Under the pieces are notes generated by a model that worked only from the letters and a program-made list of their open reading frames with translations, was not told where the DNA came from and made no database searches. The translations under genes and the position numbers were made by a program. DNA of 64,000 bases from Aliirhizobium wenxiniae (GTDB lineage: Bacteria > Pseudomonadota > Alphaproteobacteria > Rhizobiales > Rhizobiaceae), in NCBI RefSeq assembly GCF_014201355.1, contig NZ_JACHEG010000001.1:1240001-1304000 (forward strand), written 5' to 3'. Below are positions 27,148 to 38,013 of this stretch, piece by piece; within the stretch, counting starts at the first letter, position 1; each line of letters starts with the position of its first letter.

Positions 27148-28344
27148 ATGTTTGTTGACCCCATGAAGAAAAGCCTTTTTCGGCGCGTTGGTTGCGGCGT
27201 TCTGACGGTTGTTCTCTTGGCGGGCAGCTTTCCCGTTTCGGCCGAAGCGCAGGAACCGGTAAGACGCCGGAACCTGTTTGATCTGCTTTTCGGCGGCCCC
27301 CGTTACGAACGGGAAGAGCCACCGGTCCGCTATAATCGCCGTGACGGCTCGATCATCGAGACGGCTCCGCGACGGGAGCGCAACCGAAGCGCTGCAAGGC
27401 CGCCCGCTCCACGTCCTCCGATTCCACTTGCACCGCCTAAACCCGATCCGGTCGCAAAACTGGAAAATGCCCGCAAGATCCTCGTTGTCGGTGATTTCTT
27501 CGCCGGCAATATCGGCGGTCAGCTTGAGACCACATTCGAAGCATCTCCCGGCGTCGCCGTATTCACCCGCAGCGACGGCTCTTCGGGCCTCGTTCGAGAC
27601 GATCATTACGATTGGCTGAAGGAGCTTCCGGGCATCATCACCGAGGCCAAGCCAGCCATGGTCGTCGTCATGATCGGCGCCAACGATCGCCAGCAGATGA
27701 CCTCGGGGGCAAAGGAAAGATTCCCGACAGACGCATGGTTTGCCGAATACCGGCGACGCGTATCTGAGGTCGCCCGCATCGTGACCAGCCGCCGGCTGCC
27801 GCTGCTCTGGGTCGGTCTGCCCTCTTTCCAGTCGCCGTCGATGATGGCGGATGCCGTCAAGCTCAACGCCATCTACCGTGCACGCACGGAAGAGGTGGGC
27901 GGCGAATTCGTCGATATCTGGGATGGCTTCGTTGATGAGGACGGCAAGTTCATCCTGACCGGCTCCGACGTGAGCGGCCAGCAGGTCCGCCTGCGTGGAG
28001 CAGACGGCATTACCTTTACCGAGGCCGGCAAGCAGAAGCTGGCCTTCTATGTCGAGAAGCTCGCCCGCCGCCACCTGGGCGACATGGCAAGCCCGGAACT
28101 GGTGAACCTGGGCTCAGGCACCCTGCCCGACCTCAATCTGCCGGTTGATCCCAACAAGACGCTCCCCGCGCTGCCGATCAGCCTCTCCGACCCGGACCTC
28201 GACGGCGGCAAGGAACTGTTGGGAGCGGTTCCGAAGACAAACAGCCTGGCGCAGTCCCCGCGCGAGCGACTGGTCAAGCGCGGCGAAATGGACCCGGCTC
28301 CCGCAGGGCGGATCGACAACTACAAGATCTCGAAGACACAATAG
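27148..28344 (+). CDS. SGNH-fold (DUF459-like) exported protein lacking canonical Ser and His
   Basis: A 398-residue protein with a signal peptide (about 1-35, ending SAEA) and an Arg/Pro-rich segment to about 105. The SGNH fold follows: block I reads VVGDFFAGN at 113-121, block III IGAND at 176-180, and block V DGITF at 286-290. In active SGNH hydrolases block I is GDS and block V DxxH; here Phe117 and Thr289 replace Ser and His. It may bind rather than hydrolyse a cell-wall or polysaccharide ester. It lies 59 bases after the transglycosylase, possibly in one operon. Confidence 0.82.
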   Translation: MFVDPMKKSLFRRVGCGVLTVVLLAGSFPVSAEAQEPVRRRNLFDLLFGGPRYEREEPPVRYNRRDGSIIETAPRRERNRSAARPPAPRPPIPLAPPKPDPVAKLENARKILVVGDFFAGNIGGQLETTFEASPGVAVFTRSDGSSGLVRDDHYDWLKELPGIITEAKPAMVVVMIGANDRQQMTSGAKERFPTDAWFAEYRRRVSEVARIVTSRRLPLLWVGLPSFQSPSMMADAVKLNAIYRARTEEVGGEFVDIWDGFVDEDGKFILTGSDVSGQQVRLRGADGITFTEAGKQKLAFYVEKLARRHLGDMASPELVNLGSGTLPDLNLPVDPNKTLPALPISLSDPDLDGGKELLGAVPKTNSLAQSPRERLVKRGEMDPAPAGRIDNYKISKTQ

Positions 28345-28346
28345 GA

Positions 28347-28370
28347 ACAGGCGCCATTTGCGGCGCCTGT
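28347..28370. terminator. Intergenic hairpin, possible terminator
   Basis: Nine-base stem ACAGGCGCC / GGCGCCTGT with a six-base loop between convergent genes; no clean T run, so efficiency is doubtful. Confidence 0.45.
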
Positions 28371-28399
28371 AATCTTCAGTCTTCCGTGGCCCTGACGGA

Positions 28400-29905
28400 T
28401 CACCAGTAGCCCAGCGCTCTCCACCATACCGCGCCGACAACCGCGAAGATGACGAGATTGACCAGGCACATGATGAAGCCAACGCCCCACCACCTGCCCA
28501 TGGTGATGTAACCGCTGCCGAAGATGATCGGCGATGTGCCGGTCGCGTAGTGGGTCAGCGTCATCATGATCGACGACGAAGCTGCCATCATCAGCAGGAA
28601 GACGGCATGGTATTCTGCCGGGATCAGCATCACGCCGACGGTAAGGAAGGCGAGCATCATGGCGCTGACATGCGCGGTGGTGCTGGCAAACATGTAATGC
28701 GCGAAGGTGAAGATCAGCACCAGGATCGCAGCCGTCATCTGCCAGCTCAGTTCCGCATGCGAGATCATGTCCTTCATGCCGTTCGAGAACCAGCCGATCA
28801 CGCCGAGCTTGTTCAACTGGTCGGCCATCATGACGAGCGCGCCGAACCAGATCAGCGTATCCCAGGCGCTCTTTTCCGACAGGACGTCATCCCAGTTGAT
28901 AGTGCCGGTGATCAAAAGAGCGAAGAGACCGAGCACTGCGACCACGGTCGGGTCAAGCGTGAAGGCAGGTCCGAAGATCATCGCCGGAACGTTGGCCCAA
29001 AGGATCAGCAACATGACGAAGGTGCCGATCATCACCATTTCCTTGCCCGACAGCGGCCCCATCGCAGCCAGTTCCTTCCTGGCATACGAAACGGCATCCG
29101 GTGTCCGCTTCAATTCGGGCGGCGAGATCATGTAGAGTACGAGCGGCATGACCACCAGCGCGACCAGACCCGGCACGAACATGGCCAGCGCCCAGGTAAC
29201 CCAGGTCAGTTGCATCGCACCACCGGTCGATTTCGAGATATATTCGAGTACCAGCGGGTTGGGCGCGGTCGCGGTGACGAACATCGCCGACGAAATCGGG
29301 TTGGCATGATAGTTCACCAGCGCCAGATAGGTACCGACTTTGCCTTGCGTCCCTTTTGCCGGATCCGAATCGAAGGCATTGGCGATCGACTTCATGATCG
29401 GGTGAATGATGCCGCCGCCGCGTGCGGTATTGCTCGGCGTAAACGGTGCCAGGATCAACTCGCAAAAGACCAGACCGTAACCGATTCCGATCGTCCGCTT
29501 GCCGAGAAGCGCGATGAAGCCGAGGCCAAGACGGCGACCCAAACCGGTCTTGCGCAGGCCGAGCGAAATCAGCACGGCAATGACGATCAGCCAGATCAAC
29601 GGGTTGGCGAAACTGCTGAGCGCATCGGCAACGGCGCCCTTCGAATTCGGCGATGTCACCTGCATCAGCGAGACGATGACGATCGCCATCAGCGCCATCA
29701 CGCCGATCGGCATGACCTTGAGAATGATCGCCAGGATCGTGGTCAGGAAGATGGCCAGCATCTTCCAGCCGTTTTCATCCAGTCCGGTGGGGGCAGGAAT
29801 TGCCAAGAGAGTGAACAGAAAGATCGTCGTGATGATTGCCGGAACGATCCGGAATGGAACCATGTCTCTGAAATAACTTAGAATAGCCGGAATACTGAAG
29901 CGCAT
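28400..29905 (-). CDS. DASS family dicarboxylate/2-oxoglutarate carrier
   Basis: A 501-residue inner membrane transporter with about 12 helices. It carries the paired SNT-like motifs (SNTARGGGIIHP; SSSIMMTLTHYATGTSPIIFGSGY) of the plastid 2-oxoglutarate/malate translocator branch of the divalent anion:Na+ symporter family. Likely imports C4/C5 dicarboxylates. ATG 29905 has AAGGACAAGG upstream; the 17-codon upstream extension lacks support. A short inverted repeat TTGAC-GTTG-GTCAA (29989-30002) lies in its promoter region. Proximity to glutamate synthase fits carbon/nitrogen balance, but that is context only. Confidence 0.9.
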   Translation of the reverse strand: MRFSIPAILSYFRDMVPFRIVPAIITTIFLFTLLAIPAPTGLDENGWKMLAIFLTTILAIILKVMPIGVMALMAIVIVSLMQVTSPNSKGAVADALSSFANPLIWLIVIAVLISLGLRKTGLGRRLGLGFIALLGKRTIGIGYGLVFCELILAPFTPSNTARGGGIIHPIMKSIANAFDSDPAKGTQGKVGTYLALVNYHANPISSAMFVTATAPNPLVLEYISKSTGGAMQLTWVTWALAMFVPGLVALVVMPLVLYMISPPELKRTPDAVSYARKELAAMGPLSGKEMVMIGTFVMLLILWANVPAMIFGPAFTLDPTVVAVLGLFALLITGTINWDDVLSEKSAWDTLIWFGALVMMADQLNKLGVIGWFSNGMKDMISHAELSWQMTAAILVLIFTFAHYMFASTTAHVSAMMLAFLTVGVMLIPAEYHAVFLLMMAASSSIMMTLTHYATGTSPIIFGSGYITMGRWWGVGFIMCLVNLVIFAVVGAVWWRALGYW

Positions 29906-30037
29906 TACCTTGTCCTTTGGGTGTCCAGATCCTTGATGATTATCAAGGCCTTTCAAGCAACGCGTTACATGATCCCACCGACATCCCCTTGACGTTGGTC
30001 AAACTTATAAAATTGTGACGGCCCGTGAACTTGCGAC

Positions 30038-30077
30038 AAAACAAAACCGCCACCCCCGGGTTTTCGGGGAGTGGCGG
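30038..30077 (-). terminator. Terminator of the glt operon
   Basis: Stem CCGCCAC-CCCCG / CGGGG-GTGGCGG (30047-30059 with 30065-30077), read on the minus strand and followed by TTTTGTTTTG. Confidence 0.85.
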
Positions 30078-30121
30078 CTCTGGTTCTATCCTGATGATTT
30101 GAAGACGCTCGGAGGCCGATC

Positions 30122-31576
30122 TCAACGCGGCAGAAGAGAGCTTCCCATCAGAGCTTCATCAATGGCGCGGGCCGCCTGGCGTCCTTCGCGGATCGCCCAC
30201 ACAACCAGCGACTGGCCACGGCGCACGTCGCCTGCCGTCCACAGCTTGTCGACCGAGGTCTTGTAGTCGCGCTCATTGGCGACGACATTGGTCGAACCGC
30301 GGCGGTCGACATTGATGTCGAGCTTACCTTCGAGTTCAGTCAAAACACCAGTCTTCATCGGACCGGAGAAGCCGATGGCGATGAAGGCGAGATCGGCCTT
30401 GATAATGAAGTCGGTTCCGGCGATCGGCTTGCGGCGTTCATCCACCTCACAGCAACGAACACCGGTCAACTGACCGTCTTCGCCGATGAATTCAAGCGTA
30501 GCCACCTGGAACTCACGGATAGCACCTTCAGCTTGGCTGGACGAGGTACGCATCTTGGTCGCCCAGAAAGGCCATACGGCAAGCTTGTCTTCCTTTTCCG
30601 GCGGCTGCGGACGGATGTCGAGCTGGGTCACCTTGACGGCACCCTGACGGAAAGCCGTGCCGACGCAGTCGGACGCCGTATCGCCGCCACCGACGACCAC
30701 GACATGCTTGGCGCCGGCAAGGATCGGTTCTGCCGCCCAGGCGACGCTGTCGATGTTTTCGCGGCCGATGCGGCGGTTCTGCTGCACAAGATAAGGCATC
30801 GCGTCATAGACGCCATGCAGGTCGGTGCCGGGAATGCCGGCCGGACGCGGGGTTTCCGAACCACCGCAATAAACGACGGCATCGTGTTCCGCAGTCAGTT
30901 CCTCAACCTTCTTGTCGACGCCGATATTGACACCGTAATGGAAGGTCACGCCTTCGCCGGTCATCTGCTCGACGCGGCGGTCGATGAAGTTCTTCTCCAT
31001 CTTGAAGTCCGGAATGCCGTAGCGCAGCAGGCCACCGGCCTTGCTTTCGCGCTCATAGACATGAACTTCATGACCCGCGCGGGCAAGCTGCTGGGCTGCC
31101 GCCATGCCGGCGGGACCGGAACCGATAACTGCGACCTTCTTGCCGGTCTTCACCGTTGCCGGATGCGGCACGATATAACCAAGCTCGTAAGCCTTGTCAG
31201 CGATCGCCTGTTCGACCGTCTTGATCGCGACCGGCGCATCCTCGAGGTTCAGCGTGCAAGCTTCCTCGCACGGCGCGGGACAGACGCGACCGGTGAATTC
31301 CGGGAAGTTGTTGGTGGAATGGAGGTTGCGGATCGCCTCTTCCCACTTGTTGTTATAGACCAGATCGTTCCAGTCGGGAATCTGGTTGTGCACGGGACAG
31401 CCGGTCGGGCCATGGCAATAGGGAATGCCACAGTCCATGCAGCGGGCGGCCTGTTTGGTCACTTCCGCATCCGACATCGGAATGGTGAATTCGCGGAAAT
31501 GGCGGATACGATCCGAAGCAGGCTGGTACTTGCCAACCTGCCGGTCGATTTCCATGAAACCCGTAACCTTGCCCAT
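30122..31576 (-). CDS. gltD: Glutamate synthase (NADPH) small subunit
   Basis: A 484-residue flavoprotein that passes electrons from NADPH to GltB. N-terminal iron-sulfur cysteines appear in [22 protein letters not shown] and [12 protein letters not shown] site [17 protein letters not shown] (about 148-164) and NADPH site [22 protein letters not shown] lies six bases before ATG 31576. Third gene of the gltB - small membrane protein - gltD operon, ending at a strong terminator. Confidence 0.97.
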   Translation of the reverse strand: MGKVTGFMEIDRQVGKYQPASDRIRHFREFTIPMSDAEVTKQAARCMDCGIPYCHGPTGCPVHNQIPDWNDLVYNNKWEEAIRNLHSTNNFPEFTGRVCPAPCEEACTLNLEDAPVAIKTVEQAIADKAYELGYIVPHPATVKTGKKVAVIGSGPAGMAAAQQLARAGHEVHVYERESKAGGLLRYGIPDFKMEKNFIDRRVEQMTGEGVTFHYGVNIGVDKKVEELTAEHDAVVYCGGSETPRPAGIPGTDLHGVYDAMPYLVQQNRRIGRENIDSVAWAAEPILAGAKHVVVVGGGDTASDCVGTAFRQGAVKVTQLDIRPQPPEKEDKLAVWPFWATKMRTSSSQAEGAIREFQVATLEFIGEDGQLTGVRCCEVDERRKPIAGTDFIIKADLAFIAIGFSGPMKTGVLTELEGKLDINVDRRGSTNVVANERDYKTSVDKLWTAGDVRRGQSLVVWAIREGRQAARAIDEALMGSSLLPR

Positions 31577-31588
31577 GTCATTCCCTCT

Positions 31589-31747
31589 TCAAAGCAGGGT
31601 ACCCGCAGGACCCCAGTACCAGTAGGCGAAACCTGTAACCGCCCCCGGCACGATGAATTCTATTGCGACATTGCCGCTTGCGAAGAATACGGCCGCCGGC
31701 GCGGCGACCGCGATGCCCACCGAAATCAATCGATGAACGAGAGCCAT
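31589..31747 (-). CDS. Small membrane protein encoded between gltB and gltD (52 aa)
   Basis: Reading the minus strand from ATG 31747 gives 52 codons ending TGA at 31589. The product starts MALVHRLISVGIAVAAPAAV and continues with a hydrophobic stretch (about 7-24), a short polar turn (FASGNVA), and a second hydrophobic part ending FAYWYWGPAGTLL. It probably spans the membrane once or twice. GGAG eight bases upstream overlaps the gltB stop; the gene starts 5 bases after gltB and ends 12 bases before gltD. These tight spacings argue strongly for real translation. Function unknown; it could anchor or tune glutamate synthase. Confidence 0.78.
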   Translation of the reverse strand: MALVHRLISVGIAVAAPAAVFFASGNVAIEFIVPGAVTGFAYWYWGPAGTLL

Positions 31748-31752
31748 GTGGC

Positions 31753-34700
31753 TTACTCCGCTGCGACGCCCATCCGCATGCGTTCCATCTCGACCAGTGC
31801 GCGGCGATATTCGACCGGCATGACCTTGCGGAACTTCGGCCGGAACTCGCTCCAGCGATCAAGGATATCCTTGGCGCGGGTCGAACCGGTGTAATGCATG
31901 TGGTTGGAAATCAGCTGGTAAAGACGCTCCTCATCGTGGCGCGTCATGTCCTCGGAAACGTCGACACGTCCCTTGTGCATGATGTCACCGCCGTGATGGT
32001 GCAGCTTTTCCAGCATGTCGTCTTCTTCCGGAACCGGCTCGAGTTCGACCATCGCCATATTGCAGCGCTTGGCGAAATCGCCCTTCTCGTCCAGCACGTA
32101 AGCGACACCGCCGGACATGCCGGCCGCGAAGTTACGGCCCGTTTCACCGAGAACGACGACGATACCACCGGTCATGTATTCGCAGCCGTGGTCACCCACG
32201 CCTTCGACAACCGCGATCGCACCCGAGTTGCGCACCGAGAAACGCTCGCCGGCGACGCCGCGGAAATAGCACTCACCCGTCGTTGCACCGTAAAGCACGG
32301 TATTGCCGACGATGATCGAGTTTTCAGCGACAATCTTCGAGTTCTCTGGCGGGCGCACGATGATGCGGCCACCGGACAAGCCCTTGCCGACATAGTCATT
32401 GCCGTCGCCGACGAGATCAAACGTGATGCCGCGGGCAAGGAAGGCGCCGAAGGACTGACCGGCAGTGCCCGTCAGCGTCACATGGATCGTGTCGTCCTTG
32501 AGACCCTTCTGGCCCCAGCGCTTGGCAAGCGCACCGGAAAGCATCGCACCGACGGAACGGTCGACATTCTTGATCGGCACTTCGAAGACGACCGGCTCCT
32601 TGCTTTCAAGTGCAGCAGCGGACTTCTCGAGCAGCTTGCGGTCGAGAATGTCGTCGATCGGGTGCTTCTGGCGGGTGGTCCAGTAGGTCTCTTCCTTGGC
32701 AGCATCGACCTTGTGGAAGATCTTCGAGAAATCGAGGCCCTGTGACTTCCAGTGCGCCAGCATGTCGTCCTTTTCGAGCAGGTCAGAAAGGCCGATGATC
32801 TCGTCGAACTTGGTGAAGCCGAGCGACGCCAGGATTTCGCGGACCTCTTCTGCAACGAAGAAGAAGTAGTTGATGACGTGTTCCGGCGTGCCCTTGAAGC
32901 GCTTGCGCAGAACCGGATCCTGCGTCGCAACGCCGACCGGGCAGGTATTGAGATGGCACTTGCGCATCATGATGCAGCCGGCAGCGATGACAGGAGCCGT
33001 CGCGAAGCCGAATTCGTCCGCACCAAGCAGAGCGCCGATGATCACGTCACGGCCGGTCTTCAGGCCACCGTCGACCTGCAGGGCGATGCGCGAACGCAGA
33101 CCGTTCAGCACCAGCGTCTGCTGGGTTTCGGCAAGGCCGATTTCCCAGGGCGAACCGGCATGCTTGAGCGAGGTCAGCGGCGACGCACCCGTGCCGCCGT
33201 CGAAACCGGCGACCGTGATATGGTCCGCACGCGCCTTGGCAACACCGGCGGCAACCGTGCCGACGCCGACTTCGGACACCAGCTTGACCGAGATATCCGA
33301 GGTCGGATTGACGTTCTTCAGGTCGTAGATCAGCTGCGCCAGATCTTCGATCGAATAGATGTCATGATGCGGCGGCGGCGAGATGAGGCCGACGCCCGGC
33401 GTCGAGTGACGGGTCTTGGCAACCGTCGCATCCACCTTGTGGCCGGGCAGCTGGCCGCCCTCGCCGGGCTTTGCACCCTGCGCCACCTTGATCTGCAGCA
33501 TGTCGGCATTGACCAGATATTCGGTCGTGACGCCGAAACGGCCGGACGCGATCTGCTTGATCGCCGAACGCTCCGGGTTCATCGAACCATCCGGCAGCGG
33601 CAGGTAACGATCGCTCTCTTCGCCGCCTTCACCGGTATTCGACTTGCCGCCGATCTTGTTCATCGCGATCGCAAGCGTCGTATGCGCTTCGCGGGAAATC
33701 GAGCCGAAGGACATCGCACCGGTCGAGAAACGCTTGACGATATCGACAGCCGGCTCGACCTCATCGAGCGACACCGGCTTGCGGCCGAGCGCTTCAGCCG
33801 ACTTGATCTTGAACAGACCGCGGATCGTGTTCATCCGAACCGAGGTCTCGTTCACCATCTGGGCGAACTCGCGGTAGCGATCCTGGCTGTTGCCGCGAAC
33901 CGCGTGCTGCAGGGTCGCAACCACATCCGGCGTCCAGGCATGGCTTTCGCCACGCATGCGATAGGCATATTCGCCGCCGATATCGAGCGACGAGGCGAGA
34001 ACCGGGTCCTTGCCGAAGGCCGAGGCATGGCGGCTGACGGTTTCGTCAGCGATTTCGGTGAGGCCGATGCCTTCGATCGAGGTCGCCGTACCGAAGAAAT
34101 ACTTGTCGACCAGCTCCGAGTTCAGGCCGACGGCGTCAAAAATCTGACCGCCGCAATAGGACTGGTAGGTCGAGATACCCATCTTGGACATGACCTTGAG
34201 GATGCCCTTACCGACCGCCTTGATATAGCGATAGACCATCTCGCCCGCATCGACTTCCTTCGGGAATTCACCGCGCATATGCATGTCGGTCAGCGTATCA
34301 AAGGCGAGATACGGGTTGATCGCTTCCGCGCCGTAACCGGCCAGAAGACAGAAGTGATGGATCTCGCGCGGCTCGCCGGATTCTACAACGAGGCCGACCG
34401 AGGTGCGAAGTCCCTTGCGGATCAGGTGGTGATGGACGGCAGCCGTCGCCAGAAGCGCGGGGATTGCGATACGATCAGGGCCGATCTGACGGTCCGACAA
34501 CACGATGATATTGTAGCCGCCCTTGACCGCAGCTTCCGCACGCTCGCAAAGACGATCGAGCATTTCCGGCATGCCTTCGGCACCGCGCTCGATGTCATAC
34601 GTGAAGTCGAGCGTCTTGGTGTCGAAACGATCTTCCGTGTGGCCGATCGAGCGGATCTTTTCGAGATCGCCATTGGTCAGGATCGGCTGGCGCACTTCCA

Positions 34701-36477
34701 GACGCTTGGCATTCGCCATGCCTTCATGGTCGAGAATGTTCGGACGCGGACCGATGAACGACACAAGGCTCATGACGAGCTCTTCGCGGATCGGATCGAT
34801 CGGCGGGTTCGTCACCTGCGCGAAATTCTGCTTGAAATAGGTGTAGAGCAGCTTCGACTTGTCCGACATCGCAGAGATCGGCGTATCGGTACCCATCGAA
34901 CCGACCGCTTCCTGACCGGTCGTCGCCATCGGCGACATCAGGATCTTGGTGTCTTCGGTCGTGTAACCGAAGGCCTGCTGGCGATCGAGCAGGGAAACGT
35001 CGCGACGCAGCGCACGCGGCTCCACCGGCTTCAGGTCTTCGAGGATGAGCTGCGTGCGGTCCAGCCACTTTTCGTAAGGGTGACGGGTGGCAAGCGTCGT
35101 CTTCAGCTCCTCGTCGGAGATGATCTGGCCCTTCTCCATGTCGATCAGAAGCATCTTGCCCGGCTGCAGGCGCCACTTCTTGATGATCTTTTCTTCCGGC
35201 ACCGGCAGCGTGCCGGCTTCGGATGCGAGAATGACGCGATCGTCATCGGTGACGAGATAACGGGCCGGACGCAGACCGTTACGGTCGAGCGTCGCACCGA
35301 TCTGCTTGCCATCGGTAAAGCAGACGGCAGCCGGACCATCCCACGGCTCCATCAGGGCAGCGTGATATTCGTAGAACGCCTTGCGCTCCTTCGACATCGA
35401 CTGGTTGCCGGCCCATGCTTCCGGGATCAGCATCATCATCGCATGCGCCAGCGAATAACCGCCGCGAAGCAGGAATTCGAGCGCGTTGTCGAAACAGGCC
35501 GTATCCGACTGACCTTCATAGGAGATCGGCCAAAGCTTGGAGATGTCGTCGCCGAAAAGCGGCGAGGACACGGAAGCCTGACGCGCCGCCATCCAGTTGA
35601 CGTTGGAGCGCAGCGTGTTGATTTCGCCGTTATGGGCGACCATGCGATACGGATGCGCCAGCTTCCAGGACGGGAAGGTGTTGGTCGAGAAACGCTGGTG
35701 AACGAGTGCCACCGCCGTCTCGAAGCGAGGATCGGCGAGATCCTTGTAATAGGCACCGACCTGATAAGCGAGGAACATGCCCTTGTAGACGATCGTCGAG
35801 GACGACAGCGAGACCGGATAGAAGCCGGTTTCCTGGCCGCCGAACTGGTCGTAGATGCGGTTGGAGATCACCTTGCGGACGAGGAAGAGCTGGCGCTCGA
35901 ATTCGGCATTGGTCGCGGCATCGCGCCCTGCACCGATAAAGACCTGCAGGTGATAGGGTTCGGTGGCGGCGATATCCGGCGCCTTCGAAAGCGACGAATT
36001 ATCGACCGGCACATCGCGGAAGCCGAGGAACTGCTGCCCCTCTTCGGCGATGACGTCGATGATGACCTTCTTGAAATGCTCGATCTGCTCAGCATCGCGC
36101 GGCAGGAAGAAATGACCGACGGCATATTCGCCGGCCTTCGGAAGTGTCACGCCTTGGCGTGCCATTTCCTCACGGAAGAAACGGTCAGGAATCTGCACCA
36201 GAATGCCCGCACCGTCACCCATAAGAGGGTCGGCGCCGACAGCACCGCGATGTGTCAGGTTTTCGAGTATGAACAGGCCGTCCTTGACGATCTGATGGGA
36301 CTTCTGGCCCTTCATATTGGCAATGAAGCCGACGCCGCAGGCATCATGCTCGTTGCGCGGATCATAAAGACCCTGGCGCGCAGGAATGCCGGACGCGACG
36401 AAAGGCACAGCCTGCTGCTCAGCTTTCGCCGCAGCAATGTCGGTGGGACAGTGCATATCGAGAACCTTCTTCGTCAT
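31753..36477 (-). CDS. gltB: Glutamate synthase (NADPH) large subunit
   Basis: A 1574-residue ferredoxin-fold glutamate synthase. A 46-residue propeptide precedes the class II amidotransferase nucleophile Cys47 ([14 protein letters not shown]). The central and FMN domains follow, with the 3Fe-4S ligands in [19 protein letters not shown], and the C-terminal GXGXG beta-helix domain ([20 protein letters not shown]). It converts glutamine and 2-oxoglutarate to two glutamates. GGAGG is spaced seven bases from ATG 36477 but only one or two from the ATG at 36483, so 36477 is preferred. Confidence 0.97.
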   Translation of the reverse strand: MTKKVLDMHCPTDIAAAKAEQQAVPFVASGIPARQGLYDPRNEHDACGVGFIANMKGQKSHQIVKDGLFILENLTHRGAVGADPLMGDGAGILVQIPDRFFREEMARQGVTLPKAGEYAVGHFFLPRDAEQIEHFKKVIIDVIAEEGQQFLGFRDVPVDNSSLSKAPDIAATEPYHLQVFIGAGRDAATNAEFERQLFLVRKVISNRIYDQFGGQETGFYPVSLSSSTIVYKGMFLAYQVGAYYKDLADPRFETAVALVHQRFSTNTFPSWKLAHPYRMVAHNGEINTLRSNVNWMAARQASVSSPLFGDDISKLWPISYEGQSDTACFDNALEFLLRGGYSLAHAMMMLIPEAWAGNQSMSKERKAFYEYHAALMEPWDGPAAVCFTDGKQIGATLDRNGLRPARYLVTDDDRVILASEAGTLPVPEEKIIKKWRLQPGKMLLIDMEKGQIISDEELKTTLATRHPYEKWLDRTQLILEDLKPVEPRALRRDVSLLDRQQAFGYTTEDTKILMSPMATTGQEAVGSMGTDTPISAMSDKSKLLYTYFKQNFAQVTNPPIDPIREELVMSLVSFIGPRPNILDHEGMANAKRLEVRQPILTNGDLEKIRSIGHTEDRFDTKTLDFTYDIERGAEGMPEMLDRLCERAEAAVKGGYNIIVLSDRQIGPDRIAIPALLATAAVHHHLIRKGLRTSVGLVVESGEPREIHHFCLLAGYGAEAINPYLAFDTLTDMHMRGEFPKEVDAGEMVYRYIKAVGKGILKVMSKMGISTYQSYCGGQIFDAVGLNSELVDKYFFGTATSIEGIGLTEIADETVSRHASAFGKDPVLASSLDIGGEYAYRMRGESHAWTPDVVATLQHAVRGNSQDRYREFAQMVNETSVRMNTIRGLFKIKSAEALGRKPVSLDEVEPAVDIVKRFSTGAMSFGSISREAHTTLAIAMNKIGGKSNTGEGGEESDRYLPLPDGSMNPERSAIKQIASGRFGVTTEYLVNADMLQIKVAQGAKPGEGGQLPGHKVDATVAKTRHSTPGVGLISPPPHHDIYSIEDLAQLIYDLKNVNPTSDISVKLVSEVGVGTVAAGVAKARADHITVAGFDGGTGASPLTSLKHAGSPWEIGLAETQQTLVLNGLRSRIALQVDGGLKTGRDVIIGALLGADEFGFATAPVIAAGCIMMRKCHLNTCPVGVATQDPVLRKRFKGTPEHVINYFFFVAEEVREILASLGFTKFDEIIGLSDLLEKDDMLAHWKSQGLDFSKIFHKVDAAKEETYWTTRQKHPIDDILDRKLLEKSAAALESKEPVVFEVPIKNVDRSVGAMLSGALAKRWGQKGLKDDTIHVTLTGTAGQSFGAFLARGITFDLVGDGNDYVGKGLSGGRIIVRPPENSKIVAENSIIVGNTVLYGATTGECYFRGVAGERFSVRNSGAIAVVEGVGDHGCEYMTGGIVVVLGETGRNFAAGMSGGVAYVLDEKGDFAKRCNMAMVELEPVPEEDDMLEKLHHHGGDIMHKGRVDVSEDMTRHDEERLYQLISNHMHYTGSTRAKDILDRWSEFRPKFRKVMPVEYRRALVEMERMRMGVAAE

Positions 36478-36945
36478 CGTCATTCCTCCTGTTGGCCGCT
36501 ATCTTCAGCGAGCAAGGTGGCATCCCATCAAATCCTGGAGATGACAGCGCATCACCAGTCACACAACGGCGCCGCTCCAGCATCAGGCCGAGAGCCCACA
36601 ATGACTCAAGCCCAAACCAGATCGGCGTCCAATTCGGCGGCTCGACACAAGTTCGAAGCTGATCGCCAGATAAATTAGGACAGAAAAGCTGACCTATTTC
36701 TCAATCTGATATCGCATGATTTTAACGTTCTCACAAGGGCGTGTCTGCAAAAATCTGCAAGCGAGACGACAGTCCATTACGCAAAACGAAGAGGTTTGAG
36801 TAATTTAATTGCGCAAAGCCGATCCGATAAACTCTTTCATTGCCATGCGAATAGGTCCGCCCATCGGAAGCAGGCTTTATCGTTGCACGAATGCGAAAAA
36901 GTCTTAATCTCCCGGCACCTCCCAACCACCCCAAGGTGTCATTTC
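36478..36945. promoter_or_regulatory. Divergent intergenic region, gltB / threonine aldolase
   Basis: About 470 bases without a credible gene. A direct repeat TCTGCAA lies at 36744-36750 and 36754-36760, flanked by GTCT and AGAC, which could be a regulator site for gltB (minus) or the aldolase (plus). The stretch 36680-36900 is AT-richer than the surroundings, consistent with promoters. Short frames on either strand lack ribosome sites. Confidence 0.4.
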
Positions 36946-37998
36946 ATGTTCTTCGCCTCCGACAATTGGGCAGGAGCCCATCCTGCCATCAACGAACGTC
37001 TGTCGAAGGAATCGACTCGTTTTGCCGCAGCCTATGGAACAAGCGATCTCGACCGCTCCATCGAGCAGCGCTTCAACGAGATCTTTGAAAAAGAGGTCGC
37101 GGTCTTTTTTGTCGCTACCGGCACCGCCGCCAACTCGCTCTCGCTTGCCAGCATCGCCCGCCCCGGCGGCCTGACTTTCTGCCACACGGAAGCGCATGTG
37201 ATAGAGGACGAGTGCGGCGCGCCGGACTTCTTCTCCGGCATGCGCATGGTTGGCGTCGAAGGCCCGGCCGGCAAGATGCTGCCGGAAAACCTTCTCGAAC
37301 GTATTGCCCGTTACCCGCAGGACGCCGTCCACCATGGCCGCGCCGCTGCCGTCACCATGACCCAGGCAACTGAAGTCGGCACCATATATACGCTCGACGA
37401 GATCGACACGATCTCGAAAATCGCCAAGGACAACGGCCTCCCCCTGCACATGGACGGCGCGCGCTTTGCCAACGCCCTCGTTTCGCTCGGCTGCACGCCG
37501 GCGGAAATGACATGGAAACGCGGCGTCGACGTCCTGTCCTTCGGCGGCACGAAAAACGGCTGCTGGTGCGCCGAAGCGATCGTCTTCTTCGATCCGCAAC
37601 TGGCCAAGGACTTCGCCTTCCTGCGCAAGCGCACCGCCCAGCTTTTCTCCAAGTCCCGCTTCATCGCCGCACAGTTCGAGGCCTATCTGAAGGACGACCT
37701 GTGGCTCGGTCTCGCCAGCCATGCCAATGCCATGGCGGAACGTCTGCGCGTCGGCTTCGGCTCGCTCAACAGCGCCCGCCTCGCCTGGGATACCGAATCC
37801 AACGAAGTCTTCGCTGTGCTGCCGAAAGCCTCAGCCAAGGCTGCGACCGAACAGGGCGCAAGATTCTACGACTGGCTGGAGCCACGCGACATGCCGGAAA
37901 AGGTCGGCAAGGATGAAGCCCTCATCCGCATGGTCACCTCCTTCGCGACGACCGAAGAGGATGTCGACCAGTTCCTGTCGATCTGCGCCTCAGCGTAA
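36946..37998 (+). CDS. Low-specificity L-threonine aldolase family protein
   Basis: A 350-residue PLP enzyme of the beta-eliminating lyase family. The PLP lysine lies in DVLSFGGTKNGCWCAEA. HMDGARFANALVSLG carries the cofactor-binding Asp and Arg. It splits L-threonine (or allo-threonine) to glycine and acetaldehyde. ATG 36946 follows AAGGTG by about 8 bases; the longer upstream frame has non-coding character. Confidence 0.92.
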   Translation: MFFASDNWAGAHPAINERLSKESTRFAAAYGTSDLDRSIEQRFNEIFEKEVAVFFVATGTAANSLSLASIARPGGLTFCHTEAHVIEDECGAPDFFSGMRMVGVEGPAGKMLPENLLERIARYPQDAVHHGRAAAVTMTQATEVGTIYTLDEIDTISKIAKDNGLPLHMDGARFANALVSLGCTPAEMTWKRGVDVLSFGGTKNGCWCAEAIVFFDPQLAKDFAFLRKRTAQLFSKSRFIAAQFEAYLKDDLWLGLASHANAMAERLRVGFGSLNSARLAWDTESNEVFAVLPKASAKAATEQGARFYDWLEPRDMPEKVGKDEALIRMVTSFATTEEDVDQFLSICASA

Positions 37999-38013
37999 GA
38001 CCGCACTCGACGC

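Noticed and set aside
31578..31862. 94-codon minus-strand frame across the gltB end and the gltB-gltD gap
   Set aside because: It overlaps the gltB 3' end out of frame and is Arg/Ser-rich; the 52-residue frame at 31589-31747 has the proper spacing and ribosome site.
32752..36678. Very long plus-strand open frame (about 1300 codons) antisense to gltB
   Set aside because: It mirrors the gltB codons in a high-GC gene, is rich in Arg/Asp/His/Gln as expected of a shadow frame, and has no ribosome site or family motif.
36600..36678. 25-codon plus-strand frame upstream of gltB as a leader peptide
   Set aside because: Wrong strand for gltB, no ribosome site, no amino-acid bias of an attenuator.
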